Below, piece by piece: positions 7,801 to 14,214 of a stretch of 34,899 nt of DNA (positions within the stretch are counted from its first letter, which is position 1; every line of letters begins with the position of its first letter). The stretch comes from an uncultured Eubacteriales bacterium. Lineage in GTDB: Bacteria > Bacillota > Clostridia > Christensenellales > Borkfalkiaceae. The stretch covers positions 1-34,899 of the forward strand of contig USHO01000002.1 of NCBI GenBank assembly GCA_900554485.1. The letters are read 5' to 3'. The notes beneath the pieces are model-generated. The model was not told the origin of the DNA. It saw only the letters and a program-made list of their open reading frames with translations, and searched no databases. A program made the position numbers and the translations under genes.

Positions 7801-9508
7801 TTTTAGCCGTGTCGGCATTGACGGTTACGTTGAGTACGGCGGTCTTGCCGTTTGCGGTCGCGGTTACTTCCGCGGTACCCTCTTTAAGACCGACTATTCT
7901 GTTGCCGTCGAGATAAAGCACGTCGGGGTTGTCTACGGTGTAAACCACAGCCGAGCCGTCGTTGGTCGATGCGTTAAGCGTAGCCTCGTCCCAGGTGTCG
8001 ATCACAAGTTCGGTTTTGTCGAAAGTTACTTTGGTATCTTCTTTTTTACACCATTCGACTTTGGTTATAAGCGCGTCGTCGAGACCGCTGAAAGATACGT
8101 CGTGAGTTTTGCTTATATCGAGAAGGAAAGTATATTCCTTACCGGTTTCGAGCGGCTTGATATAATCCGACCAGTTACCGTGAGTGCCGGAGGCGTCGGT
8201 AATCTGCTTTTGATAATAATCGAGAAGAAGCTTGCCTTCCGCATCGAAGATTTTAAGGTATCCGTAGCCGTAAGGCGCATGGTATGCGGGTTTCATCGCT
8301 CCGCCGTAAGCCTGACCCTGATAATCGTTATCCCAGAAAAGCCATACGTCTTCGCCGTTTGCGGGATCGTCGGTGTATTCGACGTATTTATAACCGAAAC
8401 TGTAATGATACGCCGCTATCGTGGAATCTATTATTCCGCAGTTCGACGTGCAGAACGAATTGAATTTTACCGTTAATTTAAGGAGTTCGTAACCCGCGTC
8501 GAGGTAGAGATCGGCATCGTCGAAAGTTACCCAGCGAAGTCCGTTTGCGTCCATGGGTTTGGTCGTGTCGACCGCGAACGCGCCGTCTTCGTTCGGCGTA
8601 AGTTTTTCGCCGTCCTGATAAACCGCGGGGGCAGCCAGAGCGTAAACCGCAAGTCTGAACGCGAACACGTTATCGCCGTAAGTTACCTTGCCGTCGAAAG
8701 TGTTCTTTGCGGTGAGATCGAAGTCGGTCTTTACAAGCGTGATTTCGCCGTTTTCGTCGACGGTATATTTGCGATTGTCGATTTCGACTTCGTATTCGCC
8801 CGTAAGATCGTCTTTAATAGCCGAAACGGGAAGTTTAACCTCGGTTTCGTCTTCTTCAAATACGACTTTTACGACCTTGGACACGGTTATGTCTTTTTCG
8901 GCGTTGAATTTTACCGAACGATAAGTCGTGCTTGCTTTAAGTTTGGTTTTACCCGAAGTCAACGCGGTCACGACGCCTTCGGCATCGACGGTCGCGACGT
9001 TCGTATCGTCGACGGAATAAGAAACAACATAGTCCGCAGCGTCTACGCCGGTAAGGTTTACGCCGAATTTTGCGGTCTGACCTAGCGCGATGTCGCCGTT
9101 ACCCGTAATAGAAAGCTCGGGGCGATTTTCGGCCTTGGCGTTTACCGTTACGTTAAGCGTCGCTTTTACGTCTTTGTTCTTGCCAGCCGTCGCCGTGATC
9201 GTGGTAGTACCCGCTTTAAGAGCGGTTACGCTCGATCCGCGAAGGTAGAGCATCGACGAATCCGCCGCCGTAAGGGCGACCTTCGATTTATCCGACGCCG
9301 TTGCGGTAAGTCTTACCGTAGTCCATTCGTCCATAGTAAGCGATTCTCCGCACGAAAACTTTATAGTGATGTTTTCTTCGACGGGAGAACTGCTCGAATC
9401 GTCGCTGCCCGGTTTCTTTTTGTTCGAGCAACTGCACGACGACAGTATCAGACAAAAAGAGAGAGCCAACGCTATGACCGAAATCAAAGTTCTGAGTCTT
9501 TTTTTCAT
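4895..9508 (-). CDS. Giant surface lipoprotein with four Ig-like/beta-sandwich repeat units
   Basis: A secreted lipoprotein: a Lys/Arg-rich start, hydrophobic core and lipobox ILSSC, then a Ser/Asp linker. An ATG also exists at 9520, but its own bases form part of GGAGG (9515-9519), placed 6 bases before the ATG at 9508, so 9508 is the true start (1537 residues). Residue numbers here count from 9520. Four units follow: 50-493, 494-846, 847-1198 and 1199-1541. Each has two Big_2-like Ig domains (seen as LKAGTTTITA, LKEGTAEVTA, IKEGTANIVA, VKAGTANILA) and then a roughly 180-residue beta-rich module ending in a TYxF(x)nGDITLYGF-like strand. Unit 1 has an extra segment at 216-298. The module recurs in the lipoprotein at 10477-12246. 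Beside a sugar ABC transporter it probably binds glycan at the cell surface. Binding is inferred; I recognise no named carbohydrate-binding family. Confidence 0.8.
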   Translation of the reverse strand: MKKRLRTLISVIALALSFCLILSSCSCSNKKKPGSDDSSSSPVEENITIKFSCGESLTMDEWTTVRLTATASDKSKVALTAADSSMLYLRGSSVTALKAGTTTITATAGKNKDVKATLNVTVNAKAENRPELSITGNGDIALGQTAKFGVNLTGVDAADYVVSYSVDDTNVATVDAEGVVTALTSGKTKLKASTTYRSVKFNAEKDITVSKVVKVVFEEDETEVKLPVSAIKDDLTGEYEVEIDNRKYTVDENGEITLVKTDFDLTAKNTFDGKVTYGDNVFAFRLAVYALAAPAVYQDGEKLTPNEDGAFAVDTTKPMDANGLRWVTFDDADLYLDAGYELLKLTVKFNSFCTSNCGIIDSTIAAYHYSFGYKYVEYTDDPANGEDVWLFWDNDYQGQAYGGAMKPAYHAPYGYGYLKIFDAEGKLLLDYYQKQITDASGTHGNWSDYIKPLETGKEYTFLLDISKTHDVSFSGLDDALITKVEWCKKEDTKVTFDKTELVIDTWDEATLNASTNDGSAVVYTVDNPDVLYLDGNRIVGLKEGTAEVTATANGKTAVLNVTVNADTAKTPVVEFDDIELELADTATLAAVLKSNGTAIDSDKYTVAYEIEDETVVGLAKNVISGLTKGNTAIKVTFTYCGKEFNKTITVTVTEPAAPIDTSAGKLYQGGEALAADADGNYVIDASKDDKTLTFDPYATKSGYGYTKVRFTVKFGEITNNHITVPGAGTYSFGYTGGNVSVGWYNSYINGSGKLEGAYVGAFSDGGSSPEAKTYLRVYNAKGEKIFEHYDVTGWSSSHYGYIPPLEVNTEYTFELDIEKIGDVTLYGFDQATFTKIKWVNFDHTEVTFDKTSVEEDEWTEFDFTAISNDGSTVTVSSDNEEVLVIRNGKAIGIKEGTANIVAVANGVTAKLPVTIRANTAKRPVVSADDVELTEGESKTLSVAITANGVAVAEADYTVAYAVNGETDVISITNALLSALKAGSAEITVTVTYWGQNFTATVNVTVNAAEIPIDYSVGKLFQNGAEITANEDGALVPDATAEVKTLTFDTYATKSGMGYRRIRFTVKFNALTNDHVNVPGAGTYSFGYTYGNVSVGWYNSYTSGSKYEGAYAGAFTGGSTSPNANAYLRIYNADGKMIFEHYDKTGWSSSYYGYIPELVTGTEYTFDIDTEKTGDITLYGFENAVFTEIEWVDYNKVEIAFDKDSVTSADEWEWFGISATTSDDLAKLTFSSDNEEVLVVKGTRAIGVKAGTANILAKNSAGKTVKLAVTINENAENRPVLELTNTETELDVYDYIELEYTFKAKGEDISASDYTVGVTFDAEDIMATNGMLIAALKAGNVKVTLTVVYSGIEFKKELSLTVNEPATTVDPAKGKLYNNGVALTPVDGQYAADSANTNLTFDKAAYKAALGYTKVRFTVKFGEFVSNSIRGSYEFGFTYKGIYVLFDNDYSQGMYAGAFLGESGAPTQYGYVRIYDSTGVYFEHYTCADWSSSGLGCGYKPALVKDTEYTFEVDIAKTGDISLLGFETATFTKIEWVA
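4898..5926 (-). repeat. Repeat unit 4 of the Ig-repeat lipoprotein
   Basis: Unit 4 (residues 1199-1541): Ig-like A with SADEWEWF, Ig-like B, then the beta module from GKLYNNGVAL to the C-terminus. It lacks the YNSY segment present in units 2 and 3 and reads VLFDNDYSQG instead, closer to unit 1 (WLFWDNDYQG). The protein ends exactly at the end of the module. Confidence 0.7.
5927..6982 (-). repeat. Repeat unit 3 of the Ig-repeat lipoprotein
   Basis: Unit 3 (residues 847-1198). It contains EEDEWTEF, the Ig pair, then VPGAGTYSFGYT, VSVGWYNSY, GAYAGAF and EHYDKTGWSS. It is nearly the same as unit 2 at protein level and clearly alike at DNA level (for example around 6220-6290 against 7270-7345), which indicates a recent tandem duplication. 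Confidence 0.75.
6983..8041 (-). repeat. Repeat unit 2 of the Ig-repeat lipoprotein
   Basis: Unit 2 (residues 494-846): VIDTWDEATL, the Ig pair, GKLYQGGEAL, VPGAGTYSFGYT, VSVGWYNSY, GAYVGAF, EHYDVTGWSS and GDVTLYGF. It is the closest relative of unit 3. Confidence 0.75.
8042..9373 (-). repeat. Repeat unit 1 of the Ig-repeat lipoprotein
   Basis: Unit 1 (residues 50-493): TMDEWTTV, the Ig pair, an additional beta segment (216-298, with VEIDNRKYTVDENGEI), then the most divergent beta module, with YHYSFGYKYV, DVWLFWDNDYQG and GDVSFSGL-like ending HDVSFSGLDD. The extra segment makes it about 90 residues longer than the others. Confidence 0.65.
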
Positions 9509-9536
9509 ATTTGCCTCCATATATTTTTTAATCGAG

Positions 9537-10452
9537 TTATCGATTGTAGCCTTTCGTTACGACGCACGGGTCGTTGTATTTCGCAAAATAATCCCCGCCG
9601 GCGTTCTTGTTAAGGTAAATAAACGGTTGTTTCAATCTTCCCGTTTCGGCGGACAACGGAATTACCGTTCCGCCTATTATCGGCAGATAACCGTCGTTAT
9701 TCGGATAATCCGCGACGATCTCCCCCGTAGCCGTGTTTACACGCATATAACTGTCGTATTCGCTGGATTTCTGACCGTATTGAAGGCTTACGCCCTCATA
9801 GACGAGGCTTACGTTTATACGGTGTTCGTGTCCGACGAAAACCGAATCGCAACCGAAGGCTTTCATCCCCCTGAATACCGAACCCCTCCATAAAGTCTAC
9901 GAATTCCTTAAATCTTATACCCTGATCGTCGAACTCGCCGTACACTATATCGCCCGTAACTATTATAAGGTCGGGATTGACCTCGGTTATGGTTTCGGTA
10001 AGGTGATCGTAGCAGAGTTTCTGACGGTTTTCGGGCTTATAGAAATCTATGTGCGTCTGACCCAATCTGTCGGGAACGCGGCTGAAACTCGAATCGAGTA
10101 CCTGCGGGTCGGTTATCTGCAACACGACCGCGTCGCGTTCCGCGGACACTTCGACAAGAAAGTCCGTCGGAACTTCGAGGTCGCATCCTTCGCGCGTACA
10201 TTTGCCGAGGCGCACCCTATGTCCGAGCGGGTCGGAATATTCTTTGTAAGTCTTGTCGCAGCCGTCTGCGGCGCAGGCGTATTCTTTTACGCCCGATTCG
10301 GTACATGTCGCCGCAGTTTCGCTTTTCAGCGCGTATTCGTGCGTATGTTACGATACCCCCGAAGACGACGGCTTATTGCCGCACGCCGCGAAAGACATCG
10401 CGGCGGCGGCAAGGCAGACGCCCGTTAAAATCGTTATTAAAGTTTTTCTCAT
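9537..10452 (-). pseudogene. Broken calcineurin-like metallophosphoesterase lipoprotein gene
   Basis: From ATG 10452 the reading gives a lipoprotein signal ending SFAAC, then GNKPSSSGVS and a TAA at 10348-10350. Translation in the same frame after that stop continues sensibly: HTHEYALKSETAATC, a Cys-pair region (TESGVKEYACAADGCDKT), then phosphoesterase motifs DPQVLD and VTGDIVYG and FVDFMEGFG. Around 9865-9885 the frame changes, and the other frame carries RGMKAFGCDSVFVGHEH through SLQYGQKSSEYD to the TAA at 9537. The expected GNHD block and roughly 80-100 residues between VTGDIVYG and VGHEH are missing. One nonsense codon plus a non-multiple-of-three deletion means no working enzyme. Intact relatives are secreted phosphoesterases of the calcineurin fold. 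An assembly collapse could mimic the deletion but would not by itself explain the TAA. Confidence 0.8.
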
Positions 10453-10476
10453 CGTTTTCTTCTTTATCGAAGACCG

Positions 10477-12246
10477 TTATGCCGCAAGATAAAGATATCT
10501 TCCGCCTGCGGGGCCGTAAATAAATGCGTTGAAGTTAAAGCCCGCAAGTTTACCGAAGTTTTCGTCGTCTTTATCCTCGATGACGTGTCCAACCTGAATC
10601 TTATCGAATTTACGCCATTCTACGGTAAATCTGAAGTACTTCTTGTTCGCCTGCGCGCTCGTCTTCGCGCTGGCAAGCCAGATCTTCCTTGCAAATTCGA
10701 GACAACGGTTGTTTTCCGCCGATCTGTTCGCGCCGACGGCGGTATCGATTTCGCCGTCGTTGTTTAACACGCAGTTGCCCTTATAATTGCCGGTATATCC
10801 GTCCGCGGTTTTCCATAGTCTGTGGAAAAGCGGTCTTTCGGCGGCAAGGTGGTGGCTGTCGGTATCCATTTCGAGAACGCGGAGAGTATCGGTCACCGCG
10901 GATTCGCCTGCCCTTTCGGCATAAGGTTTATCCGACCAGGTGACGTTCGACAAAAGCGCGTCTTCTATGCCGGTGAGCGCGACGCTGCCGTTAGCCGTAC
11001 CCTCGGCATTTATTTCGACGATGTATTTCTTGTTCGGCGAAAGGAAACTGCCGTGGTTGCCGTTCGATATGATCGCGTTGCCCGTTTCGGCGTCGTAAAT
11101 CGATACGTCGTTCGCGGTTTTGCCGTCTTCGCCCGTAACGTAAGCGTCGGTGGGATTTTCGCGTTCGGTTACGTTATCGCTGTTGAAGAACAGACATCTT
11201 TCGGACTGGTGAACGATCGCGTAGAAGTTGAATTCTTCTCTGCCGAGCGCGTCGCCGTATTCCTCTACGCCGTCTACGCAGGGAGCGCCGTAACTGCGTA
11301 CGGAGTTGTATTTGATTTTGAAACGAACGAATTTATAACCCGATTCGATTCTCTCTTTGGTCTGTTTCTTCGTGCTTAAGAAATGTCCGCCGTATATCGT
11401 CGAACACCAGTTGGGTTCGACCGTCCAGAAACCGTCGGCTGCGGTGTTGTACACGCCGTCGGTGTTGGCTGCGGGGGTACTCTTGAGATTCCAGCCGTAA
11501 GTTTCGATTCCGTTGCCGTTTTCGTCGGGGAAATATCCTCCGGACCAGTCGCTTCTGTGGATGCTGGCGTAGTCGGGATAAATTCTGTATCTGGTGTTAT
11601 AAAGAACTTCGTAGAACTTATCCGTCGTATCGGCTTTTTCGCCCGCGCGTTCGTTATACGCTCTGTCCGACCATGTGAGATCGGAAATGACCACATCTTC
11701 GACACCCGCTATCAGAAGGGCGTTGTGATAAGGTCCTACGCTTATGTCAAACTCGAAGACGTACTCTTCGCCGGCGGTCATTATGTCGCCGTTTTCTTTC
11801 GTGCCGTTTATGGTGTCGAGAACCACCGTTCCGTCGGATTTGTATACGTTCATCGCATTGCTGCGGTTTCCGCTGCCTTCGAGAACGTAACTGTGCGCGG
11901 GAACGAACTGCGCGCTTTCCGACCAGCGGCTGGATCTGCGCGTAACGTTGTTGCCGACGCATTTTACGGTTATTTTATCGTTGAGGTTGAGTTGAACCGA
12001 CTTGTCGGTCGTCTCCTGCTCCTCGCCGTCGTTGATTTTGTAGATATAATTACCTGCGTTTTCAAGGTCCGTCCAGGTAGCGAGTCCGCTCTTGGACACC
12101 TTTACGACGGGCGCAAAATATCTCTGCAGACTCGTATTCTCTTCGTCGGCGCCCGGTTTTACGGTCGTGTCGTTACACGCCGCAAGTCCGAACGCGGTTA
12201 CGAACGCAAGTACCAGCGCAGACAATCTCATCATTATCTTTTTCAT
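10477..12246 (-). CDS. Lipoprotein with FN3-like domain and beta-sandwich modules, C-terminus probably truncated
   Basis: A 589-residue lipoprotein: lipobox GLAAC (C24), then an FN3-like domain (about 44-115, ATWTDLENAGNYIYKI). Residues 119-195 look like the second half of the beta module seen in the 4895-9508 protein (EYVFEFDISV, then IAGVEDVVISDLTW). Residues 210-440 form a whole module (FVRFKIKY ... VSIYDAETG ... YIVEINAEG ... LTGIEDALLSNVTW). Residues 450-589 start another module (YFRFTVEW) but stop at RYLYLAA, where about 80 residues would still be expected. AAGGAG lies 9 bases before the ATG at 12246. The gene stands between the transporter permeases and the broken phosphoesterase gene. 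A glycan-binding surface role is inferred from the module and neighbours. The lost end may come from the same decay event as the pseudogene next door. Confidence 0.65.
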   Translation of the reverse strand: MKKIMMRLSALVLAFVTAFGLAACNDTTVKPGADEENTSLQRYFAPVVKVSKSGLATWTDLENAGNYIYKINDGEEQETTDKSVQLNLNDKITVKCVGNNVTRRSSRWSESAQFVPAHSYVLEGSGNRSNAMNVYKSDGTVVLDTINGTKENGDIMTAGEEYVFEFDISVGPYHNALLIAGVEDVVISDLTWSDRAYNERAGEKADTTDKFYEVLYNTRYRIYPDYASIHRSDWSGGYFPDENGNGIETYGWNLKSTPAANTDGVYNTAADGFWTVEPNWCSTIYGGHFLSTKKQTKERIESGYKFVRFKIKYNSVRSYGAPCVDGVEEYGDALGREEFNFYAIVHQSERCLFFNSDNVTERENPTDAYVTGEDGKTANDVSIYDAETGNAIISNGNHGSFLSPNKKYIVEINAEGTANGSVALTGIEDALLSNVTWSDKPYAERAGESAVTDTLRVLEMDTDSHHLAAERPLFHRLWKTADGYTGNYKGNCVLNNDGEIDTAVGANRSAENNRCLEFARKIWLASAKTSAQANKKYFRFTVEWRKFDKIQVGHVIEDKDDENFGKLAGFNFNAFIYGPAGGRYLYLAA

Positions 12247-12279
12247 CCTGAATATCTCCTTGTCGATATTTTTTTATAA

Positions 12280-13176
12280 TCACTCTTTAAGTCCGCCCAC
12301 CGAGACGTTTCCGATGAGTTTTTCGGACGTAAACAGAAATACAACCAGTATGGGGATCATAAGCAGATAGCACGTCGCCAACGCGAGAGGCGTACTAGTT
12401 CCCGCTCCGCTCGTCGTATCGGTCGTATAGGAATACAGACCGTAAGACAACGTGGGTTTCGACGGGAAGTACAACAACGGCGTCTGATAGTCGTTCCAGA
12501 AACCGATGAACGACAACAACCACATCGTGGAGAACGTCGTTTTGATCATCGGCATCATTATCTTCATCATTACGGTGAAGTTACTCGCACCGTCGATCTG
12601 CGCCGCCTCTTCAAAGTCCTTCGGGAACCCTTTGAACGCGACGTTGAATATAAGGAACGTCGTTCCGCCGACGAAGTTGGCTTTCATTATCATCATTCCC
12701 CATAGGGTATCGTACATACCGAGGGCGCGCATTATCCGCAATTCGCTCGGCATAGAGCCTACTATCGGCAATATCATCGCGACGATTACGACCGCGTCGA
12801 TTATACGGCAGATTCTGAAGTTAAAACGCGCCGTCACATACGCAACGAGGCAGGTTACCGCTATATTGACGAACGAACACGCCACGGCATACACGAGGGT
12901 AAACCACAGCATATTTTCCATATAGTAGACCTGCGGTTCGATTGCGCCGGCAGGATATACCGTAACGCTGAATTCTTTGAATACCGTACCGTAGTTCTTG
13001 AACATCAGGGGCAGATTAAGCCCGAACGGGTGAAGTTCCGCGTTATTGTCGGTTTTAAGCGATATGTTCACGCCCCAGATAAGCGGAACGAGGAACGTCG
13101 CGGTGTAGACTATAAGCAGAACGAAAACTATTATAGCGAAAGGCGAAATGCCTGATTTTTTCTCACGTTTTACCAT
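12280..13176 (-). CDS. Carbohydrate ABC transporter permease, MalG type (CUT1)
   Basis: An inner-membrane permease with about six membrane segments (first at 12-34). The EAA loop that contacts the ATPase is clear: EEAAQIDGASNFTVMMKIMMP (about 189-209), and the C-terminus ends GGLKE as in MalG relatives. I start it at the ATG at 13176, preceded by AAGGTGG, one base after the TGA of the partner permease. A GTG-type start upstream (13200) would add a stretch overlapping that gene and has no ribosome binding site. It should form the channel with the partner permease for sugar or oligosaccharide uptake. The ATPase is not in this window. Bases 12247-12279 hold only the ribosome binding site of the next gene. 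Confidence 0.9.
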   Translation of the reverse strand: MVKREKKSGISPFAIIVFVLLIVYTATFLVPLIWGVNISLKTDNNAELHPFGLNLPLMFKNYGTVFKEFSVTVYPAGAIEPQVYYMENMLWFTLVYAVACSFVNIAVTCLVAYVTARFNFRICRIIDAVVIVAMILPIVGSMPSELRIMRALGMYDTLWGMMIMKANFVGGTTFLIFNVAFKGFPKDFEEAAQIDGASNFTVMMKIMMPMIKTTFSTMWLLSFIGFWNDYQTPLLYFPSKPTLSYGLYSYTTDTTSGAGTSTPLALATCYLLMIPILVVFLFTSEKLIGNVSVGGLKE

Positions 13177-13177
13177 A

Positions 13178-14194
13178 TCAGTCCACCTTCGGTCCCACAC
13201 GCCTTAACAGCCATTTGAAGAAGAACGTCAGCGGCGCGGCCACGACGGTCATCAGAACGCCGAGCGCGGCAAGACTCGGATACCTTGCCTCACCTGCCTG
13301 CGCGACTTCTTTATACAGATAATAACCGAACGTCCAGGTCGACGACGGCGCGGATGCGCCCCACAACGAGTACAGGTTGATCTGGTTGGTGAATATCGTG
13401 GCGACGGACGTATAGAACAGCGTCGAAAACGTCGGATATATCATCGGGAAGACGATATAGACGAATTCCTGTATATTGCTTGCGCCGTCGAGTCTCGCCG
13501 CTTCGGATATGGAATCGGATATACCGTTCATCGCGCCGAGATACATAAGCATGAGACTTCCGAAACTCAGCCACAGATAGAAGAACATTATCGCGCCGAA
13601 ACGCGTGTCGGGGTTACTCAGAAGTCCCCTTATCGTCGTATGGAATACCGACGCGCTTATCGCGGGTATCGCTATTTCGCACACCTTTTTATATATCGTG
13701 ACCGTGATGACCGACGATATGATTGTGGGCAGGAACAGCATTATTTTGAAAAATCTGTACCCGACGAATTTTCTGTAAATGAAGTACGTCGCAAAGAGTA
13801 TCAGCGGCGACATCAACTGCACGACGAGAAACGCAAGGAGCGAATTCTTTACGATGTCGAGGAATATCGGCTGACTGATAAAATCTTTCCAGATGAACCT
13901 GAAGTTATAAAACCCCGCCCATTCGTACCCTTTGTCGGTATACCGCTGGAAAGTCATCAGTATGGAATTGAGATTGACGCCGATATAGAATACAGCAAAC
14001 TGTATCAGCGGCAGTAAAAGCATCAGATAGACGAAAATCGCGTCTCTCTTGCGCTTTGCGCCGAGTTTTGCTTGTTTTCCCAGTTTCGGGAAGAGCGCGG
14101 TGATTTTCACTTTAAGCGAATACCACACCCACCCGATACGGTTCGCCGCCTTGGCAAACACCGACGGCTTTTCGGTTTTTATCTTTTTACGCAT
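13178..14194 (-). CDS. Carbohydrate ABC transporter permease, MalF type (CUT1)
   Basis: An inner-membrane permease of 338 residues with a long positively charged N-terminal tail (1-50), then about six membrane segments and the EAA loop SEAARLDGASNIQEFVYIVFP (about 230-250). This is the usual MalF/UgpA/LplB-like partner of the following permease, separated by a single base. The start is uncertain: ATG at 14194 or GTG at 14203, neither with a clear ribosome binding site, so translation may be coupled to the solute-binding protein gene whose stop lies at 14215. The N-terminal tail with three aromatic and many basic residues resembles LplB-type transporters of Firmicutes that take complex glycans. 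Confidence 0.88.
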   Translation of the reverse strand: MRKKIKTEKPSVFAKAANRIGWVWYSLKVKITALFPKLGKQAKLGAKRKRDAIFVYLMLLLPLIQFAVFYIGVNLNSILMTFQRYTDKGYEWAGFYNFRFIWKDFISQPIFLDIVKNSLLAFLVVQLMSPLILFATYFIYRKFVGYRFFKIMLFLPTIISSVITVTIYKKVCEIAIPAISASVFHTTIRGLLSNPDTRFGAIMFFYLWLSFGSLMLMYLGAMNGISDSISEAARLDGASNIQEFVYIVFPMIYPTFSTLFYTSVATIFTNQINLYSLWGASAPSSTWTFGYYLYKEVAQAGEARYPSLAALGVLMTVVAAPLTFFFKWLLRRVGPKVD

Positions 14195-14214
14195 ATAATT
14201 CACGCTGTCAACGT

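Noticed and set aside
4898..9373. CRISPR-like or minisatellite repeats
   Set aside because: The repeats are about 1 kb protein-coding units in frame, not short repeats with spacers.
9860..9890. Programmed frameshift in the phosphoesterase gene
   Set aside because: The run of five G at the junction could suggest slippage, but the GNHD block and 80-100 residues are absent, so no shift would restore an enzyme. An upstream TAA also remains.
10348..10350. Recoding of TAA as an amino acid
   Set aside because: All intact genes here end at ordinary stops, including TAA, and the gene is already broken by a deletion. A point mutation is simpler.
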